Origin: JBBQZO01 sp038207625
GTDB lineage: Bacteria > Pseudomonadota > Gammaproteobacteria > Burkholderiales > Burkholderiaceae_D
Reading direction: 5' to 3'
DNA: 64,000 bases
Assembly: GCA_038207625.1 (NCBI GenBank)
Contig: JBBQZO010000005.1
Location: 62,001 to 126,000, forward strand
Shown: positions 9,686-18,281 of the stretch, in pieces
Numbering within the stretch: the stretch's first letter is position 1
Layout: each line of letters starts with the position of its first letter
Notes under the pieces: model-generated
What the model was told of the DNA's origin: nothing
What the model saw: the letters and a program-made list of their open reading frames with translations, nothing else
The model's database searches: none
Made by a program: the position numbers and the translations under genes

Positions 9686-11103
9686 GTCGCCCAATGCATC
9701 CAATGAAACCGTTCGCCCTGACCGCCATCGCCGCCCTGCTCGCAGGCTGCGCCGTCGGTCCGCACTACCAGCGCCCCAGCGCGCCCACGCCGGCCAGCTA
9801 CAAGGAGGCGTCCGGCTGGGTCGCTGCCGCTCCTGCCGACACCCTGGAACGGGGCCAGTGGTGGACCCTGTTCGACGATCCGGTGCTCAGCGCGCTGGAA
9901 GCGAAGGTGCTGGTGTCGAACCAGAACATCGCCGCCGCCAGCGCCGCCTACGCGCAGGCGCGCGCGCTGGTGCGCGAGCAGCGCGCCGGCCTGTTTCCAT
10001 CGGTGACGCTGGACGCCGGCGCCAAGCGCAGCGGCAGTGGTGGCGCCAACAGCGCGCCCGGCAATAATTTCCAGATCGGCCTGGGCGCCAACTGGGAGCC
10101 GGACGTGTGGGGCCGTCTGCAACGTGCCGTCGAGAGCGGCGACGCGGGCGCCCAGGCGTCCGCCGCCGACCTTGCCAGCGCCACGCTGGCAGCCCAGTGC
10201 GCGCTGGCCACCAGCTATTTTTCGCTGCGCCAGACCGACGCGCAGCAGGCATTGCTGGAGCAGACCATCGTCGGTTACCGGCGCGCGCAGGAGATCACCC
10301 AGAACCGTTACGCGGTGGGCATCGTCACCAAGACCGACGTGCTGCAGGCCCAGACCCAGCTGGCCAACGCACAGGCCGACAGCGCCGGTCTGACGCGTCA
10401 GCGCGCCCAGTACGAACACGCGCTGGCCACGCTGACCGGCCAGGCGGCGGGCGACTTTTCCGTGGCCAGCGCGGCGTGGACGGCGCTGGTGCCGGAAATC
10501 CCGCTGGGCATCCCGTCGGTGCTGCTACAGCGCCGCCCCGACATCGCCAGCGCCGAACGCCACGTGGCCGCCGCCAACGCGCAGATCGGCATCGTCAGCG
10601 CCGGGTATTATCCCAGCCTGAACCTGTCCGCCTCGGGCGGCGTGGGCGCGGCCGCCGTGGCCGACTTGTTCAAGGCGTCCAGCAGTGTCTGGTCGCTCGG
10701 TCTGTCGGCGGCGCAGACACTGTTTAACGCCGGCGCCACGCGCGCCAAGGTTGACCAGGCCGAAGCGGCGCAGCAGCAGGCCGTGGCGCGCTATCGCCAG
10801 AGCGTGCTCGCCGCGTTCGCCGATGTGGAAGACCAGTTGTCGGCTACCCGCGCGCTGCAACAGCAGCAGCTGCTGCGCGCGCAAGCGTCCAGCGCGGCCG
10901 ACCAGGTCGAGACGCAGGTACTCAACCGCTATCGTTCAGGGCAGGTCAGTTACACGGACGTGGTGACTGCGCAGGCCACGGCGCTGTCGGCCCGGCGTGC
11001 GCTGGTGCAGGTAATGGCCGATCGCCAGAGCACGGCGGTGGCGTTGATTCAGTCGCTCGGTGGCGGCTGGCATGCCGAGCTGATGGCGCCGCCCGCCAGG
11101 TAG
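9682..11103 (+). CDS. Outer-membrane efflux factor, NodT/OprM family lipoprotein
   Basis: TolC-like channel completing the RND tripartite pump. ATG at 9682 overlaps the permease stop as ATGA. The N-terminus is a lipoprotein signal with lipobox LLAGC (Cys23), followed by the typical AVGPHYQRP sequence. Two outer-membrane-efflux repeats follow, with conserved LLQRRPDIASAERHVAAANAQIG in the middle. Length (473 residues) is standard. Together with 1781-9685 it makes a self-contained export operon. Confidence 0.93.
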   Translation: MSRPMHPMKPFALTAIAALLAGCAVGPHYQRPSAPTPASYKEASGWVAAAPADTLERGQWWTLFDDPVLSALEAKVLVSNQNIAAASAAYAQARALVREQRAGLFPSVTLDAGAKRSGSGGANSAPGNNFQIGLGANWEPDVWGRLQRAVESGDAGAQASAADLASATLAAQCALATSYFSLRQTDAQQALLEQTIVGYRRAQEITQNRYAVGIVTKTDVLQAQTQLANAQADSAGLTRQRAQYEHALATLTGQAAGDFSVASAAWTALVPEIPLGIPSVLLQRRPDIASAERHVAAANAQIGIVSAGYYPSLNLSASGGVGAAAVADLFKASSSVWSLGLSAAQTLFNAGATRAKVDQAEAAQQQAVARYRQSVLAAFADVEDQLSATRALQQQQLLRAQASSAADQVETQVLNRYRSGQVSYTDVVTAQATALSARRALVQVMADRQSTAVALIQSLGGGWHAELMAPPAR

Positions 11104-11240
11104 GCCAGTCGCCCGCCCGCCGCGCCGCCGGGCAGCGAGGTTGAGCGCGCGGCCTGGTTCAACAGTGACGGGCGATCTGGTCGACGCGCGCTTGCCCCCA
11201 GACGAGGCCAAGCGCGCCAACGCGCGGCACCGGCACGCCG

Positions 11241-12221
11241 CTATTTGACGGTGACGGGCGCCGGGCCAGGACCGAGCGCCAGCGGCGCCACGGCGCCTGG
11301 CTGGGCCACGTTGCGCTCGATCCAGGTCAGCATGTCGCGCCAGATGCGGCGCATTTCCTCGTTCGGCGGCATGGTCTGCGCGTTCGGCAGCTCGATCGTC
11401 AGCACAGGCACATGCATGCGCAAGCCGCTATAGTTGCCCAGCGAGCCAGGATAGACGCCGATCGGATTGAAGCGCAGCGCGCCGAACTGCTGCGGCGGCG
11501 AACCGCTGCCGTCGAAGTCGAGCAGGCCGAACGGCGCATGCACAGAGATGATCAGCTGCGGACGGTAACGCTTGATTTCATCGCTGACCCAGCGGCTTTC
11601 GGGCTCCGACAAGGGCTTCGATCCGGGGAAGCGGCGCGGGTCGCGGCGCGTCTTGGTGACCCAGTAGCGGGTCGTCTCAACCTGCCAGTCGGGCGTGGGG
11701 AAATTGCGGTTCAGGTCGACCCCGTTGGCATTGACGCGGCGCGGTTTGGCCGCCAGCAAGCCGTCCGGATTGACCACCGGGACCACGTCCCAGTCCAGAT
11801 GGCGCGCTTCCGGATTGTGCATCCACTGCATCCACTGGAACACCGCCGCGGACGCCGTCAGTTCGTCGCCGTGGATGCCGCCGATCAGCAAAATGCGCAG
11901 CGGCGCGGCGTGCGAGGCCGGGTTGGCGACCGGATGGATCTGGCGCGACAGGATAGGAAAACCGTTGCGCGAACTAGTGCCGCTTTGGATCAGCGCGCTG
12001 TCGCGGCACATCGCCGTGCTGATGCCTGGCAGGCGCGCGCTCAGGCGCGTGCAGGACGTTGGCGCCGGCTTGGCCGCGGACACCTTGGCCGGTGCCGCCT
12101 TGGCCGGTGCCGCCTTGGCCGGCGTCGCGTGCGCCGACGTCGCATGGGTGGGCGCGGCAAGCACCGGATTGCTCAGTACCAGCCCAAGCAATGCAGTCGA
12201 AAAGCAGAAGCGTTGCAACAT
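11241..12221 (-). CDS. Secreted M14 family zinc carboxypeptidase (MpaA-like)
   Basis: Metallopeptidase of 326 residues with N-terminal signal peptide (LGLVLSNPVLAAPTHA). The M14 zinc site is visible as GGIHGDE and later SVHAPFG, with NPDGL and DLNRNFP around the substrate pocket. MpaA-type members cleave the gamma-D-Glu-meso-DAP bond of murein peptides, which is a likely but unproven role here. The start at 12221 is chosen because it begins the signal peptide; the open frame runs to 12692 but the extra residues look random. After the signal peptide there is a short run of AKAAPAK repeats. No partner gene is evident. Confidence 0.8.
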   Translation of the reverse strand: MLQRFCFSTALLGLVLSNPVLAAPTHATSAHATPAKAAPAKAAPAKVSAAKPAPTSCTRLSARLPGISTAMCRDSALIQSGTSSRNGFPILSRQIHPVANPASHAAPLRILLIGGIHGDELTASAAVFQWMQWMHNPEARHLDWDVVPVVNPDGLLAAKPRRVNANGVDLNRNFPTPDWQVETTRYWVTKTRRDPRRFPGSKPLSEPESRWVSDEIKRYRPQLIISVHAPFGLLDFDGSGSPPQQFGALRFNPIGVYPGSLGNYSGLRMHVPVLTIELPNAQTMPPNEEMRRIWRDMLTWIERNVAQPGAVAPLALGPGPAPVTVK

Positions 12222-12426
12222 GAAATCCCGGTCTTCATAAACGGCGCTGACAATTCGACACGCCTGTGATCGGGCGATGGCGCTCCCGATGCTGCACGTT
12301 CGGCACACAACTATTCGGTGCGCCGGCCGTGGCAAAAATCCAGCCTGATTATACAGGCTCGGTCCATCCGCTTCGCCACGCAGCGCACGGCGCGGCCAGC
12401 CGGGGCGGCGCCGCTCGCCGCGCGCT

Positions 12427-12726
12427 TCAATTAAACGAGGTGCACCAGCCGATCGCCGCCACGCGCTTGCCAGGAAACAGCAGGCAGCTGCCGGCGCCGT
12501 CCGCGCCGTCCTCGTAGAGCTGGCATGCGCTGCATTTTTGCGCGCTGGTCCAACTGGGATGGGCCTTGGCATCGACCGTCGCGCTATCGGCCTTGTAGTG
12601 AAATTCGAGCGCCTTCGGTTCGCTTTCCGACAGCATCGGATCGGCCGCCCGGGCCGATGCGCCACCCGCCAGCACGACCGGGGCAAGCGCACACTGGAGC
12701 ATGAAAACTCGGCGATTCAGACGCAT
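12427..12726 (-). CDS. High-potential iron-sulfur protein (HiPIP)
   Basis: Small periplasmic electron carrier of 99 residues. The N-terminus carries a twin-arginine signal (NRRVFML then an Ala-rich stretch cut near ARAADP). Four cysteines for a 4Fe-4S cluster sit at 65, 68, 81 and 95 in the family spacing C-x2-C-x12-C-x13-C, with the last in GWC. HiPIPs carry electrons to photosynthetic reaction centres or terminal oxidases; no photosynthesis gene is seen here, so a respiratory or stress role is more likely. It has no obvious partner gene beside it. Confidence 0.93.
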   Translation of the reverse strand: MRLNRRVFMLQCALAPVVLAGGASARAADPMLSESEPKALEFHYKADSATVDAKAHPSWTSAQKCSACQLYEDGADGAGSCLLFPGKRVAAIGWCTSFN

Positions 12727-12801
12727 ACGGTTTCTCCCGAAAATGGGCAGTATCGCCCATCCGGCGCACGCTGTCGAGATGGCGCACCAACGGCGCCGGC
12801 G

Positions 12802-13926
12802 CTATTTCAGCGGCACCGCCTTACCGTCTTGTACCTGCGTCAGATAGACCTGATCCATGCCCTGATGGTCCTTCGCGCTGAAGCGCAGCGCCATGCCGCT
12901 GAGCGACATGTTCATCTGTTCAAGTGTGCGCAGCAACGCCGTCCGGCTCGGCGCCGGGCCGCTGCGTCTGAGCGCCTCGACCAGCACGACGGCGTCGGCA
13001 TAGCCTTCGAGCGAGCCGTAGTTGCGTGCCGCGGGCGCCACATCGCCCTGGTATTGCTTGACGAGGACGTCGGCCGCGTCATCCGGCGAGGGCATCACCT
13101 GGCTGATCAGCACACCGTTGCCGTGGGCGCCGGCGTGCTTGATGAACTCGCTGGTGCCGATGAAGGACACGGTCGCAAACGTGGCGCGCAGCGCGTGCGC
13201 GCGCGCCTTCTTGAGCAGCATCGCCAGCGGCCGATAGGTGCCGATGAAGATCACCGCTTGCGGCTTGTGCCGCTCCAGCTGCGCCAGGCCCGTCTCGACA
13301 TCGATGGTATTGCGCCGGAAGCGCGACTCCAGCACCACGTCCAGATGGCGTCGCCGCAGCGCGCGCACCACGCCGGCCTTGCCGGCCTCGCCGAACTCGT
13401 CGTCCTGGATGAACAGCGCGATCTTGCTCATGCCCAGCGTGCCGGTCAGGTGCGCCACCAGCGCCTCGGCCTCGTCGAAATACGAGGCGCGCAGATTGAA
13501 CACCATCGCTTGCGCGGGCTCGCGCAGGAACTGGGCGCCGGTAAACGGAAACAGATACGGCACCGCCGCCTTGCTGGCGATGGGCACCGCGGCGTTGGAA
13601 GTGGGCGTGCCGACGTAGCCGAACAAGGCAAACACCTTGTCGGTGTCGATCAGCGCATGGGTGGCCTTGATTGACTGCAGCGGGTCGTACGCGTCATCGA
13701 CGCTCACCAGCGCCAGCCGGCGCCCGTGCACGCCGCCGCCGGCGTTGACCTTGTCGAAGTAGGCGTTGGCGCCGGCGCGCAGCTGCAATCCCAGCCCGGC
13801 CGCCGGCCCGCTGAGCGCATTGGCCATGCCGATGCGGATTTCGTGCGCCGTCACGCCATCGTCGGCCAGCACGGCACCGCATAACACCCACTGCAACATC
13901 AGCGCCGCCAGCCCGATAGTACGCAT
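12802..13926 (-). CDS. Branched-chain amino-acid-type ABC transporter substrate-binding protein
   Basis: Periplasmic binding protein of 374 residues, type I fold (LivJ/Peripla_BP_6). A signal peptide precedes the mature start ADDGVTAHEIRIGMANALSGPAAGLG, and the motif VNAGGGVHGRRLALVSVDDAYDP is characteristic. The start at 13926 begins the signal peptide; the frame is open to 14010 without signal features. No permease or ATPase of the Liv type lies beside it, so it is an orphan binding protein that either works with a distant transporter or senses a ligand. Ligand unknown. Confidence 0.87.
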   Translation of the reverse strand: MRTIGLAALMLQWVLCGAVLADDGVTAHEIRIGMANALSGPAAGLGLQLRAGANAYFDKVNAGGGVHGRRLALVSVDDAYDPLQSIKATHALIDTDKVFALFGYVGTPTSNAAVPIASKAAVPYLFPFTGAQFLREPAQAMVFNLRASYFDEAEALVAHLTGTLGMSKIALFIQDDEFGEAGKAGVVRALRRRHLDVVLESRFRRNTIDVETGLAQLERHKPQAVIFIGTYRPLAMLLKKARAHALRATFATVSFIGTSEFIKHAGAHGNGVLISQVMPSPDDAADVLVKQYQGDVAPAARNYGSLEGYADAVVLVEALRRSGPAPSRTALLRTLEQMNMSLSGMALRFSAKDHQGMDQVYLTQVQDGKAVPLK

Positions 13927-14053
13927 GCCACCCCCGCTTGGGTCCACGGAGCTGCCTTCAACTCCACCACAGCAAGTATCTGGCGGCGTGACGATATTGT
14001 CAAACGCCAAGTTTCATTGAATTGGCGACGCGCCGCGCGCCGCACCGAAGCGA

Positions 14054-14416
14054 TCAGCCCGGCTGCGCGTGCAAACGGTATTTTTTGACCACGCCGGCCC
14101 GGTCGAACAGGATCACCAGCTCTTGCGCGCGGCTGGACATGGCGCTCGCCAGCAAGGTGGCGACCCGATGGCGGCGTGCACTGGCGGGGTCGGCTGCGCG
14201 ATCCTGGTAGACCCAGATATCGTCGCCACTGCCAAATTTGACGGCCGGCGCGGCGCCAAACGCCGCATCGAGCTCGGTTTTGGTGGTCTGGCCGACCACG
14301 ATGCGCTGGGCCAGCGCATGCGCGTTCAGCGGCGCGGGCGCCCTCGTGCTCACGCACCAGAGTGTCAGCGACAGCACGCCGATACCGGCCAGCGTCCATC
14401 GTATGCTTGGTTTCAT
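14054..14416 (-). CDS. Small exported protein with BamE/SmpA-like pattern
   Basis: Protein of 120 residues with a hydrophobic N-terminal segment (TLAGIGVLSLTLW). The stretch VVGQTTKTELDAAFGAAP followed by DDIWVYQD resembles the G-x-TT-x-x-E-x-x-x-x-x-G-x-P...WxY pattern of BamE/OmlA-fold lipoproteins, but the Cys after LTLW is a poor lipobox. The start at 14416 has GGGAAAG upstream and starts the signal-like segment; a longer frame to 14665 is less likely. The fold is a guess and the function is unknown. Confidence 0.55.
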   Translation of the reverse strand: MKPSIRWTLAGIGVLSLTLWCVSTRAPAPLNAHALAQRIVVGQTTKTELDAAFGAAPAVKFGSGDDIWVYQDRAADPASARRHRVATLLASAMSSRAQELVILFDRAGVVKKYRLHAQPG

Positions 14417-14679
14417 GTCTGCTTTCCCATTCACCTGCGTTGGCCCTGGAGCATTGCGCCTGGCTGCGGCGCGTCGGTCGTTCGGCGCTGCCGCACCGGC
14501 ACTATTTTCTGCCGGGCCCCGCATGTGAACGAACTCCAGAGTGTCCTCACTTTCGCCGAAAAGTACCAACGAATCATGCAAAGCACCGTATTGCACCACC
14601 TTTGGCAGCGCATATCGATACCATTCGTCAATACATCCGGCGCTCGCCCCCATCGGGCGGTGCAAGCAGCCACGCCGCC

Positions 14680-15450
14680 CTAGCGCGCCAGGCCCGGATA
14701 CAAGCGCGTGGCGACCGTCAGCAGCGCCAGAAATACCGCCCCCATCACGGAAAAACTGAACGCCAGCGGGTACACGCCGTGGCCGCCGACGATCATCGTG
14801 TCGCGCAGCGCGTCGACCAGGTAGCTAAGCGGATTGACAGTGGCCACGGCGCGCAACCATGGCGGCATCAGCGCGATCGGGTAGATCGCGTTCGATGCGA
14901 AGAACAAGGGCATGGTCAGGATCTGACCGATGCCCATGAAGCGCTCGCGCGTCTTGACGACGCAGGCGATCACCAGCGAAAAGGTGGCGAAAATGCACGA
15001 GCCGAGGAACACGGCGCAGGCCACGCCGAGCATCGGCGTCATACCCCACTGAATGTGCACCGACAGGGCCAGCGCAACGAGGTACACCACCAGCGCCTGC
15101 AGCAAACCGCGCAGCCCGGCCGCCAGTGCCTTGCCCAGCACCAGCGCGCTGCGCGAGGCCGGCGTGACCAGCAGTTTGTGGACGATGCCCAGGTCGCGTT
15201 CCCAGATGATGGCGATGCCGTAAAAAATGGCGCTAAACAGGATGCTCTGGGCCAGAATGCCCGGCGCCATGAAGTCCAGATAACTCAGCGCGCCGGTCGG
15301 GATGCCGCGCACCTGGCTAAACACCTGGCCGAACACGGCCAGCCACAACACCGGCTGCACGGCGCGCGACAGCAATTCGGTCGGATCGCGCAGCAGTTTG
15401 CGGATCTCGGCTTGCGCCACCGCCGTCGTCGCGTACAGGAAGTCGCGCAT
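14680..15450 (-). CDS. ABC-2 type exporter, permease subunit
   Basis: Integral membrane protein of 256 residues with about six hydrophobic segments and the ABC-2 signature region (FFASNAIYPIALMPPWLRAVATVNPLSYLVDALR). It resembles NodJ/DrrB-type drug or polysaccharide exporters. The gene starts three bases after the stop of the ATPase gene, so the two form one unit. Substrate cannot be inferred. Confidence 0.9.
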   Translation of the reverse strand: MRDFLYATTAVAQAEIRKLLRDPTELLSRAVQPVLWLAVFGQVFSQVRGIPTGALSYLDFMAPGILAQSILFSAIFYGIAIIWERDLGIVHKLLVTPASRSALVLGKALAAGLRGLLQALVVYLVALALSVHIQWGMTPMLGVACAVFLGSCIFATFSLVIACVVKTRERFMGIGQILTMPLFFASNAIYPIALMPPWLRAVATVNPLSYLVDALRDTMIVGGHGVYPLAFSFSVMGAVFLALLTVATRLYPGLAR

Positions 15451-15453
15451 CGC

Positions 15454-16266
15454 TCAGCCCAGCCGTTGCGCGGTATCGCGCGCCGCGCGAATGTCGCGAT
15501 AGTGGCCGCCCTGCTCGATCAGCACACCGCTGTGGGCCACGAACACGTCGCTCATGCTCGCCTGCGGGCCGATCTGGCGCTTCAGGTCGGCCGGCGTGCC
15601 CGTCACGGCAACCCGGCCCCGATGCAAAATCGCCAGCTGGTCGCACAGAAAATCGGCCTCCTCCATGTCGTGCGTGGTGAGCAGGATCGTCATGCCGGTG
15701 GCCGCCTTGAGCTCCTGCAGGCGGGCCCACACGGTGCGGCGCGCGACCGGGTCCAGCCCGATCGTCGGTTCGTCAAGAAACAGCACCTGCGGACGGTGCA
15801 TGGTGGCCTGGGCGATCTCCAGGCGCCGTATCATGCCGCCCGAGAACTGCTTGACCAGCTGGCCGGCCACCGTGTCGAGGCCGGCGAACGCCAGCGCTTC
15901 GTCGATGCAAGCGGCCCGTTGCGCGCCGCGCAGGCCATACAGGCTGGCCGACAGCAGCAGGTTTTCGCGCGCCGTCAGGGCGCCGTCGGCCGACAGCATC
16001 TGCGGCACGTAGCCGATGCGCCGACGCACCTCGAGCGGGGCGTTGAGCACGTCAAAGCCGGCCACGCACGCCCGCCCGGAACTGGGCGCGAGCAGCGTCG
16101 TCAGGATCTTGATCGCCGTGCTCTTGCCGGCACCATTGGGCCCGAGCAGGCCAAAGATCGATTGATGGGCGATGCGCAGATCGATCTGATCGAGCGCGCA
16201 CTGCTGACCGTAGTATTTGCTCAGCGCCTGCACTTCGATCGCCCAGTTCGCCGGTGTGTCGATCAT
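15454..16266 (-). CDS. ABC-2 type exporter, ATP-binding subunit
   Basis: ATPase of 270 residues. Walker A is GPNGAGKS (residues 42-49), the signature is FSGGM (141-145) and Walker B is VLFLDEP (161-167), followed by TTHDMEEAD with the switch His. It resembles NodI/DrrA/CcmA-type export ATPases and pairs with the permease just downstream. It lies 69 bp after the MacB-like permease gene, so it may be transcribed from the same upstream promoter. Confidence 0.92.
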   Translation of the reverse strand: MIDTPANWAIEVQALSKYYGQQCALDQIDLRIAHQSIFGLLGPNGAGKSTAIKILTTLLAPSSGRACVAGFDVLNAPLEVRRRIGYVPQMLSADGALTARENLLLSASLYGLRGAQRAACIDEALAFAGLDTVAGQLVKQFSGGMIRRLEIAQATMHRPQVLFLDEPTIGLDPVARRTVWARLQELKAATGMTILLTTHDMEEADFLCDQLAILHRGRVAVTGTPADLKRQIGPQASMSDVFVAHSGVLIEQGGHYRDIRAARDTAQRLG

Positions 16267-16335
16267 GCATGCCTCCTGGTCGGCGCCGGCGCCCGGCAGG
16301 CGCGGCGCGGATGCCGCTGCGGCGCGCCGCTCGCC

Positions 16336-17550
16336 TCATTCATGGCGCAGCGCCTCGATCGGGTCCATCTGCGCGGCGCGGCGGGCCGGAAAATAGCCAA
16401 ACAGCACGCCGATCCCCGCAGAGAACACGAACGACAGCAAGTTGATGGCCGGATCGAACAGATACGGCACACCCATCGCCCCGGCCAGCAGCCAGGACGC
16501 CAGCGTGGCGATCAGGATGCCCACCAGACCGCCCAGCGCGGCCAGCGTGACGGCCTCGATCAGAAACTGCAACAGCACCTCGCGCTCGAGCGCGCCGATG
16601 GCCAGGCGCAGGCCGATCTCGCGCGTGCGCTCGGTCACCGACACGAGCATGATGTTCATGATGCCGATGCCGCCCACCAGCAGGCTCACCGCCGCCACCG
16701 CGCCCAGCAGCGTGGTCATCACCTTGGTGGTGCCCGACAGCGTGTCGGCCAGTTGCTGGGTGTCGAGGATGTTGAAGTTGTCGTCGTCGCTGTCGGCCAG
16801 CTTGCGCCGCTCGCGCAGCAACTGGCGCAAACTGGCCTTCAGGCGCGCGCTGTCGCTGCCCTCCTCCATCGACACCAGCAGCGTCCCCACCCGCAGCGAA
16901 CCGGTCACGCGCCGCTGCAGCGTGTGCAGCGGCACCAGCACCGTGTCGTCCTGGTCGTTGCCCATCGCGCCCTGCCCCTTGGCCGCCAGCACGCCGATCA
17001 CGTCGCAGGAAAACTTCTTGATGCGTAGTTGTTCGCCCAGGCCAGTCACACCGGCCTGGCCGCCAAAGATTTCACGCCGCACCGTTTCGCCCACCAGGCA
17101 GACGGCGGCGCCGGCGCGCTCCTCGTCGGGCTCGAACGTGCGCCCCGCGGCCAGTTTCCAGTTGCCGGTCACGATCCAGGCGTTGCTGCCGCCGGTCACC
17201 GTGGTGGCCCAGTTGCGTCCATTGCCGACGACGGTGGCGCCGCTGCGCCCCTCGGGCGCGGCCGTGGCCACGCCGCCGATCTGCGCGGCGATCGCCGCGG
17301 CGTCCGCCTCCTTGAACTGGGGCGCGCCCCCGCCGCCGCCCGGTCCCTGGCGCTGGCCCACGCGCACCATCAGCAAGTTGCTACCCAGGCTAGATATCTG
17401 GCTTTGCACGGCGCGCGTGGCGCCGTTTCCCAAGGTGACCATGGTGATCACGGCGCTGACCCCGATCACAATGCCCAGGATGGTCAGGAAGGAGCGCAGC
17501 AGATTGCGCCGGATCGAGCGCAGCGCCAGCAGTAGCGTGCTGAGCCACAT
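16336..17550 (-). CDS. MacB-like ABC transporter permease
   Basis: Permease of 404 residues with the MacB topology: one N-terminal TM (FLTILGIVIGVSAVITMV), a large periplasmic domain with MacB_PCD features (GNGATRAVQSQISSLGSNLLMV), then three C-terminal TMs containing GIGIMNIMLVSVTERTREIGLR. In E. coli MacB the ATPase is fused; here it is a separate gene overlapping by ATGA (17547-17550). The complex works as a mechanotransmission exporter of periplasmic substrates such as macrolides, toxins or peptides. Confidence 0.92.
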   Translation of the reverse strand: MWLSTLLLALRSIRRNLLRSFLTILGIVIGVSAVITMVTLGNGATRAVQSQISSLGSNLLMVRVGQRQGPGGGGGAPQFKEADAAAIAAQIGGVATAAPEGRSGATVVGNGRNWATTVTGGSNAWIVTGNWKLAAGRTFEPDEERAGAAVCLVGETVRREIFGGQAGVTGLGEQLRIKKFSCDVIGVLAAKGQGAMGNDQDDTVLVPLHTLQRRVTGSLRVGTLLVSMEEGSDSARLKASLRQLLRERRKLADSDDDNFNILDTQQLADTLSGTTKVMTTLLGAVAAVSLLVGGIGIMNIMLVSVTERTREIGLRLAIGALEREVLLQFLIEAVTLAALGGLVGILIATLASWLLAGAMGVPYLFDPAINLLSFVFSAGIGVLFGYFPARRAAQMDPIEALRHE

Positions 17551-18281
17551 CAGGCGTTCTCCTCGAACACCGGTGGCCCCGTCACCGGCGTCGGATTGAC
17601 GACATCGCTGGCGATGCGCCCGTCGACGAAACGCACCAGCCGGCGCGCGTAGGCCGCCATGTCCGGCTCATGCGTGACCATCAGCACGGTGATGCCGTGG
17701 TCGCGGTTCAGCGCCAGCAGCAGCCCCATGATTTCGTGGATGCGCTGCGAGTCCAGGTTGCCGGTCGGTTCGTCGGCCAGTACCACGGCCGGTTCGGTGA
17801 CGATCGCGCGCGCGATCGCCACGCGCTGCTGCTGGCCGCCGGACAGCTCGGCCGGCGTGTGCTGCTCCCAGCCTTGCAAACCCACCGAAGCGAGCGCGCG
17901 GGCGGCGGCGGCGCGCCGCACGGCCACGCCATCGCCCCGGTACAGCAGCGGCAACTCGACATTCTCCTGGGCCGAGGTGCGCGCCAGCAGGTTAAAACCC
18001 TGGAACACGAAGCCGAGGTAGCGCCGGCGCAGGCGCGCGCGCTGGTCGCGCGTCAACGCCTCCACGTGCGCGCCCATGAACAGAAACTGGCCGGCGCTGG
18101 GCGTGTCCAGGCCGCCGAGGATATTCATTGCGGTCGACTTGCCCGAGCCGCTCGGTCCCATGATGGCGACGAACTCGCCGGCATGGATGTCCAGGTCGAT
18201 GCCCTTCAAGGCCACCAGCGTGGCCTGGCCCGTGCCGTACACCTTGGTCACGCCGCGCAGCGCGATCAGCGGCGAACTCAT
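17550..18281 (-). CDS. MacB-like ABC transporter ATP-binding protein
   Basis: LolD/MacB-type ATPase of 243 residues. Walker A is GPSGSGKS (residues 42-49), the signature is ELSGGQQQRVAIARA and Walker B is VVLADEPTGNLDS, with the H-loop in MVTHEPD. The start at 18281 is chosen because it overlaps the adaptor stop by four bases; the frame is open further upstream but reads as adaptor antiframe. It supplies energy to the permease encoded next. Confidence 0.93.
   Translation of the reverse strand: MSSPLIALRGVTKVYGTGQATLVALKGIDLDIHAGEFVAIMGPSGSGKSTAMNILGGLDTPSAGQFLFMGAHVEALTRDQRARLRRRYLGFVFQGFNLLARTSAQENVELPLLYRGDGVAVRRAAAARALASVGLQGWEQHTPAELSGGQQQRVAIARAIVTEPAVVLADEPTGNLDSQRIHEIMGLLLALNRDHGITVLMVTHEPDMAAYARRLVRFVDGRIASDVVNPTPVTGPPVFEENA

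Noticed and set aside
14362..17028. 888-residue plus-strand frame across the ABC genes
   Set aside because: Overlaps three clearly coding minus-strand genes with intact ABC motifs; its translation is Arg/Gln/His-rich noise.
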